Shown in pieces: positions 32,572 through 42,130 of a stretch of DNA of 42,920 nt. The translations under genes were made by a program, and so were the position numbers. Every line of letters starts with the position of its first letter. Position 1 is the stretch's first letter. Below the pieces are notes generated by a model. That model searched no databases, was not told the DNA's origin, and was given only the letters and a program-made list of their open reading frames with translations. Source of the DNA: an uncultured Bacteroidales bacterium. GTDB taxonomy: Bacteria; Bacteroidota; Bacteroidia; Bacteroidales; UBA932. The DNA is taken from NCBI GenBank assembly GCA_944326385.1, contig CALVDT010000056.1, forward strand, positions 1 to 42,920. Direction: 5' to 3'.

Positions 32572-35067
32572 TTACATTATCCGGTCTGCTTCAATCCCGG
32601 TCCATGTCATTTCCCCGGAGCCTGATATCCCGGACCGGTCTGCCGGAAGCACGGACATTTCCGCCTTTGCCTTCCTTGCCGCCGGAGCTGATGCAGGTAT
32701 CGGATCGACCGCAAGGTTCAGGACAGGTATTTCAGGACTGTAGCCTGGAGCCGGTCTCTGTTCTACAGGTCGCTCCACATAGTTGTCCGGTCTGAATCCC
32801 TTGAGCGCCTGCTTGCGTATGGAAGCGATGCGGGCAAGGGCGGCACTTGGAAGAGTACCGAGATCCTTCTCCGGATCCACCAGCATCATTTCTCCCATGA
32901 GACTGTAGAGGGCGCTTTCAGAACCTGTGTAGAGGAAGTCGAAATAGTAGCCGGATTCCTCGTAGATAGGAGATCTCACCGCATAGAGATAACCGTCAGC
33001 CACAGCTCCGAAGAACATGTAATATGTCTGGGAGTAATAGATGTACAGGTCGGCGGTGTTTATGTAGCCCACTATCACATCCTGGTCCTGGTATTTGTTG
33101 ACCTGCTCCGGATCGGCGGCGAGGGCGATTGCCCCTTCATAGCCGGTGAAGACGCTGCTGTTCGGCATATATCCTGCAGGAAGCGTTCCTCCCTCGTCGA
33201 AGACGATGCCGGAAAGACCGTCCACATTGAGCATGGTTATATGATCTTCGCTCATGTCTTCATTTATAGTGATGGTCACCTCTCCGATCTTCCTGCGGAC
33301 AGGATTTTCTTCCGCGAAATTGAATGCATAGTAGTTCCATGGATGCGAGGTCAGGTCTTCGATGGTCGGCTGCTGGTCTGCAGGCAGGAAGTCCTGGTAA
33401 TAGAACACCTCCTTGCCCGGATCGAATGTTCCGGTGGTGGTCTTTGACTTTGTGCCCGTCTCCGAAATGTATCCGTTTGAAGCCCTGACAACCAGCGTAT
33501 AGTCGCAGCCTCCGTTCAGGTCTTTGAGAAGTACGCTGAAATGTCCTTCGTTGAGCTCTTCGAGCTGCTCATCGGTAAAGTCCGTGCCTTCATCGTCAAG
33601 GACTGCATCCAGATCCCTGTTCTTGAGCAGGGAGGAGCGGAATATGCCGTATGTGAAGGATTCTATGTCTTCACCGTATGCATAGAATTTGACGGAGTTG
33701 TCCGAGTTCAGACCCTGCCCCTCGAATTCCTTGGTGAATTCAAGATCGTATGTCAGGATGACAGGCTTCTCATCTCCGGCGGCAATGTAGCCGAAATTGA
33801 TGAACTTGTAATCCCTCAACATTCCGTCTTCATCATATACGCAGCCTACAAGGGTGTATTTGCCTGTACCTTTTTCGAGATTCTCGATCTTGATGGTCGC
33901 TTCATCTCCGGTGACGGCCACATCGATGGTGGCATCGAATGTCTTTAAAGCATCCATCTCCTGAGCCTGGAGGCTTGCAGCCCCATCATCCAGAGAGCCT
34001 TCAAAGATACTGTATGAGAAAGCGTCGACATCATCTCCGAACGTGGCGGTGATGTTTATCTTTCCGTCAGCAGGCTTGCCTTTGGAAAGGGATGCGCTGT
34101 AGTCTTTCGGCACGGCACCCGGGAGCGTGATACGCATCATGTCATCACGGTTTCCGTAGAAGAAGGTGCCGGAATTGTTCGACATCTCTATCATGATGCT
34201 CTGTGCCGGGAAGGTAATCACACCGTCCTCGAGAGTACCGTACTGGTTTGCCGTTGCATCCATCGAGAAATTGTCCTCGACACTCGACGCTATACGGATT
34301 TCCCCGTCCTCAGGAATCATGGTAAGCCCTGTGGACTGGTACGGTATCCATACTTTCTGCGGGTCAGTGGCATCCACCGTAGTCCATACATCGCGTGAAG
34401 TGAAGCTGATAGGGACATTCTGCCCTACAAAAGCCTTTACGAGTGATTCACCGTAGACTTTCATCCTGTAGAAACCGGGCTTGTCCTCCCTTTCGTATAT
34501 CTCGGTCTCTATTTCAGGATAAGGGTTGAAGGTATCGCTGCTCAGGGCATAAAGGTTCCCGAGGACATTGTCCCTCCATTTGCCTTTCGTCTCCCCGCCT
34601 TTTCCGGTGACCAACTTCCAGTCGGCTCTGATGAGGGAGATCGACAGAGTAGTGGAACGGGTTCCGTAAAGGGAGACATATTTCGGATCCTCTATGCGGA
34701 GGACGCAGGTATACTCCTTACCCTGCTCGGCATTGTCAAAGGATATCCTGAATTCCGTTTCTTCCTCACCAGGGCCGAAGACTATAGGGTCTATCTCGAA
34801 TATCCCTTCCTCGCTTGCCTCGACCACCACCGGAACAAGGATCGCTTCCTCGCTTCTGGCACGTCTTATCTTGTATGAGGCCTCGGTCGGCTCCGACGGT
34901 AGGAGATCCAGTTCCGTCGAAGTGCTCTGGTTCGGGAAATACACCCCGTAATTCTCCGGGTCTTCCTTGTCGCCGGGAGTATAGAGCGGCTCTTCAACGC
35001 AGCCGGCAGCTGCCAGAGCCGTCAGGCATACCGCCAGAATATATTTAAATGTCTTTGCTGTGTTCAT
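32572..35067 (-). CDS. Large surface lipoprotein in the SusE/F-like position
   Basis: An 831-residue predicted lipoprotein (lipobox LAAAGC, Cys23, followed by VEEPLYTPGDKEDPENYG). Its N-terminal part, to about residue 130, contains alternating strands and FDNAEQGKEYTCVLRIEDP, resembling the beta-sandwich lipoproteins that often follow susD. Two middle segments repeat a fibronectin-III-like pattern (ATFGDDVDAFSYSIFEGSL and later YAYGEDIESFTYGIFRSSL). The C-terminal 250 residues look like a separate ligand-binding domain. No catalytic motif was recognised. It follows SusD by 24 bases. A role in binding the substrate at the cell surface is inferred from position. Confidence 0.8.
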   Translation of the reverse strand: MNTAKTFKYILAVCLTALAAAGCVEEPLYTPGDKEDPENYGVYFPNQSTSTELDLLPSEPTEASYKIRRARSEEAILVPVVVEASEEGIFEIDPIVFGPGEEETEFRISFDNAEQGKEYTCVLRIEDPKYVSLYGTRSTTLSISLIRADWKLVTGKGGETKGKWRDNVLGNLYALSSDTFNPYPEIETEIYEREDKPGFYRMKVYGESLVKAFVGQNVPISFTSRDVWTTVDATDPQKVWIPYQSTGLTMIPEDGEIRIASSVEDNFSMDATANQYGTLEDGVITFPAQSIMIEMSNNSGTFFYGNRDDMMRITLPGAVPKDYSASLSKGKPADGKINITATFGDDVDAFSYSIFEGSLDDGAASLQAQEMDALKTFDATIDVAVTGDEATIKIENLEKGTGKYTLVGCVYDEDGMLRDYKFINFGYIAAGDEKPVILTYDLEFTKEFEGQGLNSDNSVKFYAYGEDIESFTYGIFRSSLLKNRDLDAVLDDEGTDFTDEQLEELNEGHFSVLLKDLNGGCDYTLVVRASNGYISETGTKSKTTTGTFDPGKEVFYYQDFLPADQQPTIEDLTSHPWNYYAFNFAEENPVRRKIGEVTITINEDMSEDHITMLNVDGLSGIVFDEGGTLPAGYMPNSSVFTGYEGAIALAADPEQVNKYQDQDVIVGYINTADLYIYYSQTYYMFFGAVADGYLYAVRSPIYEESGYYFDFLYTGSESALYSLMGEMMLVDPEKDLGTLPSAALARIASIRKQALKGFRPDNYVERPVEQRPAPGYSPEIPVLNLAVDPIPASAPAARKAKAEMSVLPADRSGISGSGEMTWTGIEADRIM

Positions 35068-35091
35068 ATTGCAGTCTTGTATTAAGCCGGT

Positions 35092-36762
35092 TTATCCTTT
35101 CCACAGTTCCACCAGTCCCGACGGATCAGGATTGTTCTGTGTGGCAATGACCGGATTGTTCTGTGTCTCGCCGCGGGTTATCACGATATTCCAGTACGGA
35201 GCCCTGCCTTCTTCCACATTCAGCCTGTAGGAAGCCGGGGCGTTGGTCCCCACGTAACCCCGTCTTGTCGGCATGTCAAGGCGTTTCATGTCGAACATGA
35301 TTATGCCTTCGCCCCAGAACTCTATCCTTTTCTGGAGCATAAGCTCGTTTATGAACGAGTCGAGATTCCCTGAACGTGCCGTGCAGTCGTAGATCCCGGA
35401 ATCAATCATGCGGTACGAATTCATGAACTCGTTGAGCAGTCTGATCCCTTCGCTCAGATTCCCTGCCTGCGCCGTAGCCTCGGCCTCTATGAAATACATC
35501 TCCTCCACCCTCATGCAGCAATGGTCGGCGGCTCCGCCGGTGGCATAGCTTTCATAAGCTCCCTGTGCAGGCCTGAACTTGATGTTCGCATAGTCGGCAA
35601 GGGTCTCCGAGAAATATTCCTGGGCATCATCGCGGCAGCTCTTGTAATCGTAGCTGCTCCTGTCCGGATCAAGCCATGAATGTCTGCGGAAATCCTTTGT
35701 GCTGATGCTGTTATAGAGGTTCCTGTTTATTCCTCTTCCGGCATGGTATTCTGCCCATGCGTTCTCGCAGCTCATGTGGGCGGTAAAGCAGAAGAGGTTG
35801 GCAACGCTCTCGGTCGGAAGCGCAAGCCCCCATATCCAGGCATTGTTGGAATTGGCGTTGTTGAAGCCGTTGTCAGGGTCTTCCCACTGCTCCTGCGTAA
35901 GCGGAGTGCGGCCGCTGGTGGTAATGGCCTTGCGGGCATACTCCGCAGCCTTGGTGTAAGCCTCCTTCGACTCGGAGTCTGATCCTGCATCCGCGTATGC
36001 CGTCCCTCTTTCGAGCCATGCCCGTGCCTTCATGCCGTAGACAAACGCGAGGCTGATGGTATATTTGTCCGGAGCCGAATATGATTCGAGCAGCTGTTCC
36101 GCCATGTCGAGATCAGGAAATATCACGTCGTTGTAGATATCGTCGACCTTTGCCCGGGGATTGTTCTTGGCCTGGGCTTCAGTCGTACTCGGAAGCACTA
36201 CAGGTACGCCGAGTCCGAGAATGGATTCCGGCACCTCGTATTTGTCGATACCTTTGACCGGCTTGGCTTCATAAAGCCTCACAAGGTCGAAATAGAACAT
36301 CGCCCTGTAGGCGTATGCGAAGCCGAGATAGGTCCTTTCATCGGTATCCACGGCCGAGAGGTCTGATGCGTCGATCTGGCTTATGACGCTGTTCGCCATC
36401 ATTATCCATGTGTAATAGTTGTCCCACGTAAGGACCCCGACTGCATAGTCGGACCCAAGTGAAGTATTCGTCCCCCACTGTGTGAACCAGTCGTAACCTG
36501 TATTGCCGGTCACGATTATATCACCGGTCATCGAATCCGTGGCAAGGTGGATAGCAGGCAGGGCGAAGTCCCATCCGGCTCCCTGCGTGGCATATCCTGC
36601 AGAGCCTGCCTGGACGAGGGCCGCCGGAATACCCCTGATCGTGGTTTCGAGGGATACATAATTGTCGGTCACGACATCCGTAGGAGTCGCCTCCTTGATA
36701 CAGCCGCTCAGGAGGAGACATGCGGACATGGCTGCAACCGTAGTTTTAAAGATATTGTTCAT
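35092..36762 (-). CDS. SusD/RagB-family substrate-binding lipoprotein
   Basis: A 556-residue SusD/RagB lipoprotein (lipobox LLSGC, Cys21), the lid that closes over a SusC barrel and captures substrate outside the cell. Typical parts are the TPR-containing helical region (YLGFAYAYRAMFYFDLVRLY), the SusD_RagB C-terminal helices (MRVEEMYFIEAEATAQAGN, then LLNEFMNSYR) and LQKRIEFWGEG near the end. It starts 15 bases after SusC. Because a protease and no sugar-cleaving enzyme is encoded alongside, peptide binding like that of RagB is more likely than glycan binding, though this is inference. Confidence 0.95.
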   Translation of the reverse strand: MNNIFKTTVAAMSACLLLSGCIKEATPTDVVTDNYVSLETTIRGIPAALVQAGSAGYATQGAGWDFALPAIHLATDSMTGDIIVTGNTGYDWFTQWGTNTSLGSDYAVGVLTWDNYYTWIMMANSVISQIDASDLSAVDTDERTYLGFAYAYRAMFYFDLVRLYEAKPVKGIDKYEVPESILGLGVPVVLPSTTEAQAKNNPRAKVDDIYNDVIFPDLDMAEQLLESYSAPDKYTISLAFVYGMKARAWLERGTAYADAGSDSESKEAYTKAAEYARKAITTSGRTPLTQEQWEDPDNGFNNANSNNAWIWGLALPTESVANLFCFTAHMSCENAWAEYHAGRGINRNLYNSISTKDFRRHSWLDPDRSSYDYKSCRDDAQEYFSETLADYANIKFRPAQGAYESYATGGAADHCCMRVEEMYFIEAEATAQAGNLSEGIRLLNEFMNSYRMIDSGIYDCTARSGNLDSFINELMLQKRIEFWGEGIIMFDMKRLDMPTRRGYVGTNAPASYRLNVEEGRAPYWNIVITRGETQNNPVIATQNNPDPSGLVELWKG

Positions 36763-36777
36763 ATAGTGATCACTCCT

Positions 36778-39700
36778 TTAGAATTGTATGTTTATACCAC
36801 CGGAAATAGTCCTTACAGGAGAGTAACCTGCCTGCGTGGTACTTCCGTCGTAGCTGCGTCTCGGGTCGAATCCGACTCTTCTTGACCAGTAGCAGACATT
36901 CTCGCATGCCACATAGAACCTCACTCTTTCCAGCTTCACCTTCCTGGTGAGTCTGGCAGGAAGAGTGTAGCCGAAATTGATGTTCTGGAGATTCAGGAAG
37001 CTGGCATCCATCAGGAAACGGTCGGAACTTGCATTCTGATCCTGGTCTGCATACTGGAGTCTCGGAATGTCCGACGAAGTGTTCGAAGGGCTCCAGGCAT
37101 TCAGGATATCCTTGTGCCAGTTAGTTCCAGTACTCCTGTTTGCAGGAGAATACATTGCAGCTGCATAACCGGAGTCGTACGCAAGACCGCCTATCTGGTA
37201 TGTGAAGGCGATGCTGAAATCGAAGCCGTAGAAATCGAGGCTTGTCCCGAAACCGCCGTAGAGATCCGGAATAGGGTCCCCGCACAGATAGTCGTCCGCC
37301 TCTTCATATTCGGTGGTCGTTATCCTGCGCCCTGTAGGGTTTCCCGCATCGTCGGTTTCATCCATATACCACATTGAAAGTCCCTCATCGGAGACTCCTG
37401 CATACTTAGGCAAATAATAGGTATATATCGGAAGTCCTTCACCATAGAACCTGTCCCCGCTGACATATCCCTCGTAGCCTTCCACTTCCGTAGTGCGTCT
37501 CTCTTCCGGAAGCATCGTGATCTTGTTCCGCAGATGGGTCAGATTCAGGTTTATGTTCCAGAGCACCTTGTCTGTACGTACGGGAGTGAAGTTGAGTTCG
37601 AGTTCAAGACCGCTGTTGCGCATGTCACCGACATTGGCATAATATGAAGAATATCCCATGGACGGGGCGACAGGGAAGGAGAAGAGCATGTCGGTGGTGG
37701 TACGGAGGAAATACTCCAATCCGCCATAGATACGCCCTTTCAGGAAGCCGAATTCGATTCCGGTGTTGAAGTTCGAGTTCGTCTCCCATGTGATGTCCTC
37801 GGCTCCCTTGCTGTAGAACACCGTAGAGACTTCTCCGTTCGCATTCTGGATGAGATAGGTATCCAGATATCTGAAGTTGCCGATATTGTCATTACCCTGG
37901 GAACCTATGGAAGCCTTGAACTTGAGATTGTCGAGCCATTCGCGGGTCCCTTCCATGAAAGGTTCGTCGGTGATGTTCCATGCAGCACCGAGCGACCAGA
38001 AATTACCCCAACGATGCTTCGGATGGAATCTCGACGAGGCATCACGCCTGAATGAGGCCGAGAAGAAATATTTGTCCGACCAGTCATACATGACCCTGCC
38101 GAAATATCCTTCATTGAAATATTCCCCTCTGTATGAATTCGCACTCTGTCCGTCGATGATGGCTCCGGCGAGCTCGTCGTTGTCCATCGTAAGCATATGG
38201 TTCTTGCTGGCAGAGAGGACATAAGATGTGGCACTGTAGTACTCATGGCCGATCATCGCATTGATGTTGTGCCTGTCTATCTGCCTGGTGTAGTTCAGTA
38301 TCTGCTGGGTGTTGAATTCCAGCTGTCTCTGATGAGCCTTGGAAATAAGGCCCTCCTCACTCGCAAACTGGCCGAAATACGGATTGTAGATGGAAGTGGA
38401 GCGGGTCTCGTCGAGGGACACACCGGCATTTACAGTGAACTTGAAATGCTTCAGGAACGAAATGTCGAAGTAGCCTGTGCCGTTGAAGGCGTTGCCCTCG
38501 GCCTCGTTGGTATTCAGCTGGTTCTCCGAGACGGCATTGCTGTTAGTGAACAGCGCCCTTTCCATACCGGCATAGCTTCCGTAGTCATACATCATGATGC
38601 CGTCCTCGTTGTAGAGAATCTGCCCGTCCCCGCCTCTCATGTAGAGCGGATATATCGGACCGATAGTCGAAGTATAGGCGAATATGTTTCCAGAACTCGA
38701 ACTTGAACCGCTGTCGTCCACCTGATTGTATCTGAAACGTGAATATGTGGCGTTTACACCCATCTTCAGCCATTTCTTGGCATCGTAGTCCATCTTGATG
38801 CGGGCGGTTATCCTGTCCATATCTGAATTGTCCACGATTCCCTGGTCATTGAGATAGCCGAGAGAGGCATAGACCGAAGTCTTGTCGCCGGAACCGCCGA
38901 TACTGAGGTTGTATTCCTGTCTGAGGGAATTGCGGTAAGCCTCCTTCGTCCAGTCATCCGGCTGGATATAATATTCCTCACCGGCATAGACAACCTTTCT
39001 TCCGAGAGTGGCGGCAGGATTGACTTTTCCGTTCGAGCCTATGAACTGCTGGCCTTCCGGAACAGTGTAGACCTGATATCCGAGACCGCCTTCACCTGCC
39101 GGAGCAGTAAGGGTCTGGTTCGCCATGGCGTGGGCCTCGGACGCGCTCATGTCGGAATCGAGATAATAGTTCTTCAGGGCCGAATAATGGAGTTCGTAGA
39201 ACTGGGCAGGATCGGTGATATACTCATAGTCCCTTGCCGCACGGGAGTTGACTCCCCATTTCGCGTCAAAGTTTATGACTGCCTCCCTGGATTTGGCCTT
39301 CTTGGTAGTGACCATTACCACACCGTTCGCACCCCTCGCCCCATAAAGGGCGTTGGATGCAGCATCCTTGAGTACGGTGATGCTTTCGATATCGCTTGGA
39401 TTGAGATTGTTCAGGTCTCCCGAATACGGCATGCCGTCCACCACCCAGAGAGGGTCATTCCCCGCCGTAAGCGAGCTGAAACCCCTGATACGGATAGTAG
39501 GACTCGAACCAGGCTGTCCGGATGCGGTGTTCAGCTGGACTCCGGCGACTTTTCCGGCCAGAGACTGGGCCACATTGGCCTGCTGCCTCTTGGATATGTC
39601 ATCGGACTTGATGACTGCAGCCGAACCGGTGAAGGCCTCTTTCTTGGCCGTACCGAATGCCACTACTATCACTTCATCGATAAGCTGAGTATCCTCCTCG

Positions 39701-39981
39701 AGCACGATGTCGATGAAGTTCCGCCCGTTTACAGGGACCAGCCTGTCCACGTAGCCGATAATCGAGACCGACAAGGTGTCATCCGGAGAAGCTTCTATGG
39801 AATAGGAGCCATCGTCCCCTGTCATGGTTCCGGTGATTCCTCCGGAGATCTGGACGAATGCCCCGATTACAGGGATGCCGGCCTGGTCTGTGACTGTACC
39901 GGTGACCGTGATATCCTGGGCAAAGGCCGCAGAACATCCTCCGAGAATCACCGTCAGCACTGTTAGAAGTTTTTTCAACAT
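36778..39981 (-). CDS. SusC/RagA-family TonB-linked outer-membrane transporter
   Basis: A 1067-residue SusC/RagA protein. It has a signal peptide (MLKKLLTVLTVILGGCSAAFA), a carboxypeptidase-D regulatory-like domain (about 24-95; GTVTDQAGIPVIGAFVQ, then GDDGSYSIEA), the TonB-box region DEVIVVAFGTAKK, a plug with PTIRIRGFSS, DPLWVVDGMP and the signature YGARGANGVVMVTTK, and a large barrel ending in SGGINIQF. With SusD it forms a nutrient importer that draws on TonB energy. The DNA around 39500 mimics the T-arm of a tRNA but is plainly part of this gene. Just upstream is a long hairpin, then the four-module lipoprotein gene. Confidence 0.97.
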   Translation of the reverse strand: MLKKLLTVLTVILGGCSAAFAQDITVTGTVTDQAGIPVIGAFVQISGGITGTMTGDDGSYSIEASPDDTLSVSIIGYVDRLVPVNGRNFIDIVLEEDTQLIDEVIVVAFGTAKKEAFTGSAAVIKSDDISKRQQANVAQSLAGKVAGVQLNTASGQPGSSPTIRIRGFSSLTAGNDPLWVVDGMPYSGDLNNLNPSDIESITVLKDAASNALYGARGANGVVMVTTKKAKSREAVINFDAKWGVNSRAARDYEYITDPAQFYELHYSALKNYYLDSDMSASEAHAMANQTLTAPAGEGGLGYQVYTVPEGQQFIGSNGKVNPAATLGRKVVYAGEEYYIQPDDWTKEAYRNSLRQEYNLSIGGSGDKTSVYASLGYLNDQGIVDNSDMDRITARIKMDYDAKKWLKMGVNATYSRFRYNQVDDSGSSSSSGNIFAYTSTIGPIYPLYMRGGDGQILYNEDGIMMYDYGSYAGMERALFTNSNAVSENQLNTNEAEGNAFNGTGYFDISFLKHFKFTVNAGVSLDETRSTSIYNPYFGQFASEEGLISKAHQRQLEFNTQQILNYTRQIDRHNINAMIGHEYYSATSYVLSASKNHMLTMDNDELAGAIIDGQSANSYRGEYFNEGYFGRVMYDWSDKYFFSASFRRDASSRFHPKHRWGNFWSLGAAWNITDEPFMEGTREWLDNLKFKASIGSQGNDNIGNFRYLDTYLIQNANGEVSTVFYSKGAEDITWETNSNFNTGIEFGFLKGRIYGGLEYFLRTTTDMLFSFPVAPSMGYSSYYANVGDMRNSGLELELNFTPVRTDKVLWNINLNLTHLRNKITMLPEERRTTEVEGYEGYVSGDRFYGEGLPIYTYYLPKYAGVSDEGLSMWYMDETDDAGNPTGRRITTTEYEEADDYLCGDPIPDLYGGFGTSLDFYGFDFSIAFTYQIGGLAYDSGYAAAMYSPANRSTGTNWHKDILNAWSPSNTSSDIPRLQYADQDQNASSDRFLMDASFLNLQNINFGYTLPARLTRKVKLERVRFYVACENVCYWSRRVGFDPRRSYDGSTTQAGYSPVRTISGGINIQF

Positions 39982-40040
39982 ATATTCTTAATTAAACAGA
40001 TGATTTTCCGAACAGCGGTTTCGCGGAAGCCCCAAAATAT

Positions 40041-40080
40041 CCCTCCCGATTCCGGTCAGGATCCTGCCGTATCAGGAGGG
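40041..40080 (-). other. Long imperfect hairpin between the modular lipoprotein gene and susC
   Basis: CCCTCC (40041-40046) pairs with GGAGGG (40075-40080); inside are GAT/ATC, CGG/CCG and CAG/CTG pairs around a GATC loop. On the minus strand it is followed by ATATTTTGG, a weak T-tract. It lies 46 bases after the lipoprotein stop and 59 before the susC start, so it may be a partial terminator or an mRNA-stabilising element that sets the level of susC relative to the gene upstream. The rest of this 145-base gap (39982-40126) shows no clear promoter. Confidence 0.6.
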
Positions 40081-40126
40081 AAATGTGGTTATCCGGTTTT
40101 CACCGTACTGTTTTCATGTATTTCTA

Positions 40127-42091
40127 TCAATAGTCGCTCTCAGGGTAGTTGTTGGTTTCTGTCCCTGAATATTTTGTGAGAGGTCCCTGCCATTCAATCA
40201 GAAGCTTGTTTCCGCTTCCTCCAGGTATTCCATAATTCAAATAAGAGTCTGTAGTTGAGAATTTCACATTCCAGGTCTTGTCGTCATTCCTGATGATATT
40301 GACAGTGGCATCATCAGGGCTGAGACTACCCCATGAGTTGCGATAATATTCAGCTGCTTGAAGACCGGTTTTCTGATATTTGAAATTCCAATAGATACTA
40401 TTGTCATTTCCTATTACCATATCTTCTCCCGTTGCCGTGGATACAGGGACCATAAGCATAGGAACGTTTTGACGGTCAGATGCCACAGATGAAATTTCCG
40501 TATCTTTCGGTACAAAATAGAAGAAATAGTAATCGGCAGCAGAACTTCCCTGGAAGCTATAACTATTATGCTGACGCATTTCCACCCTTTCAATTTCAGC
40601 ACTGAACAGTGCTGTTCCTCCTTGAATGATAGTTATTATCGGAGTAAAGGGCCTTACCGGAACGAGGTCGGTATTCTCATCCGAAACCGTGAGATCCCCA
40701 TACCACTCACCTTCGACAGTGACTCTTGTATTCACGTTATTCTGAGATACGAAAGCAATATTGAAATACAGGTATGTCTTGTCCCCGACATTGTCGACAT
40801 AGATATCGCCTTCCACTCCTCTGAATCCGGCGGTATTCCGGTCTGTAGTAATGTAAGTGTCATAATTGTACAGAGCGATGTCGAAATTATCTCCCGAGAA
40901 AGACGTCCCTTCGTTTCCGACAGTCAGTTTCACCGCATATTTTATCTTGCCGTCCTCTGTTACATCCTTTTCTTTCAGGTCAGCAGGAGTCTGCGGATCA
41001 GCTGCATTGCCGAGCATGAATATCCGCTGGGACACGCCAGAAGCTTCGTAATTGTAGACAAAGACTTTTGTCAGGTCTGTGGCATTTACTGTAGGATTGT
41101 CCGTGTCATTTATGTTCTCGGTCACTGTAAATGTATTCGCAGCCTCGTATCCGTATGAATATACTTTGGCGTATTCTGCCCTGAGACGCTTGCCGTCCAC
41201 TGTGACATCAAGCGAGACATTGAGTATGTTCTGATTGGAAGGGGTGGTCTCCGCTATGGTCAATGTACCAGTCACGGAAGTTGCACCTTCGGTAGTGAAA
41301 TCGTCCGGACCGGTTATCCGGAGCTTTCCATCAGTCACTGCAACCGCGATGTCCACCGGAGTGGCATTATCAAGGCTGGTCGCTACGAGGGCTGCATCGA
41401 TGTCGATCATGATATCTGCAGGCTCCGTATCGCCGGCAGGTTCCGTATGACCGTCTGCTTCATACAGATAGTATGCGGTCGTGTTGTCGATTCTCGATTT
41501 CCAGGCCACTGCGCTTCCGATGGAAGTGAGAGTATTGTTGAATTCATACTGGTCTGCAAGCTCGACAAGGGCCGCCTCCGTGCAGGCACGCTCGAAAGCT
41601 GCCTTAAGGGTAGTCCCGTCAGCCATGGTCAGGTCAAGAGACAGTGCAAGTTCCTTGCTCTGCTCATCGAATGTCACTGAAAGGGCGAGTTCCTCGACGT
41701 CTGCCATGTCGTCTTTCGACACTTCGATAGTTCCATAGGAAATACTGAATTCATCGGCAGCGGTATCGACCTCTCCGTCAGGGGATGCTACATTCACTAT
41801 CAGGGTGTTGTCTTTTTCAAGCATTCCGATGACACTTGACACGCCTTCTTCCGGTGAAAGGTAGAAGGTATACCCTTCGCTCTCCGATACCTCGTAGATG
41901 GAAGAAAATATCATTTGCCATTCTCCTCCGTTGTACTCGATCTGGTTTTCGAGTTCCGGAGCAGGCGGTTCTTCATTGTTCTTATCATTGTCATCAATGA
42001 CAGTCTTCGTGCAGGAAAGGGAGAGTCCGCACAGTGCAGCCAATGCTGCGATAGACAGAGTGACCTGTCTTGTCAAACAGTTCGTTTTCAT
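40127..42091 (-). CDS. Lipoprotein made of four related beta-rich modules
   Basis: A 654-residue predicted lipoprotein of unknown function (lipobox SLSC, Cys27, then an acidic linker DDNDKNNEEPPAPE). The mature part seems to be four copies of a module at about residues 48-170, 183-309, 315-468 and 480-638. Each has an aromatic strand near its start (YTFYLSPEEG, TAYYLYEADG, KVFVYNYEASG, DYYFFYFVPKD) and ends with a run such as LALSLDLTMADGTTLKAAF, NVSLDVTVDGKRLRAEY, VTVEGEWYGDL or LLIEWQGPL. The pattern is seen in other Bacteroidota lipoproteins of unknown role. It is highly acidic. It lies between a related partial lipoprotein gene and susC; a substrate-binding or adhesive function at the surface is inferred. 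Confidence 0.75.
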   Translation of the reverse strand: MKTNCLTRQVTLSIAALAALCGLSLSCTKTVIDDNDKNNEEPPAPELENQIEYNGGEWQMIFSSIYEVSESEGYTFYLSPEEGVSSVIGMLEKDNTLIVNVASPDGEVDTAADEFSISYGTIEVSKDDMADVEELALSVTFDEQSKELALSLDLTMADGTTLKAAFERACTEAALVELADQYEFNNTLTSIGSAVAWKSRIDNTTAYYLYEADGHTEPAGDTEPADIMIDIDAALVATSLDNATPVDIAVAVTDGKLRITGPDDFTTEGATSVTGTLTIAETTPSNQNILNVSLDVTVDGKRLRAEYAKVYSYGYEAANTFTVTENINDTDNPTVNATDLTKVFVYNYEASGVSQRIFMLGNAADPQTPADLKEKDVTEDGKIKYAVKLTVGNEGTSFSGDNFDIALYNYDTYITTDRNTAGFRGVEGDIYVDNVGDKTYLYFNIAFVSQNNVNTRVTVEGEWYGDLTVSDENTDLVPVRPFTPIITIIQGGTALFSAEIERVEMRQHNSYSFQGSSAADYYFFYFVPKDTEISSVASDRQNVPMLMVPVSTATGEDMVIGNDNSIYWNFKYQKTGLQAAEYYRNSWGSLSPDDATVNIIRNDDKTWNVKFSTTDSYLNYGIPGGSGNKLLIEWQGPLTKYSGTETNNYPESDY

Positions 42092-42130
42092 GATTATTCT
42101 GGTTTGTTACAGTTGTGTTTGTTAAGGTTA

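Noticed and set aside
39500-39520. A tRNA T-arm-like sequence (GGTTCGAGTCC on the minus strand).
   Set aside because: It encodes GSSP in the susC plug (QPGSSPTIRIRG) and there is no acceptor stem or cloverleaf around it.
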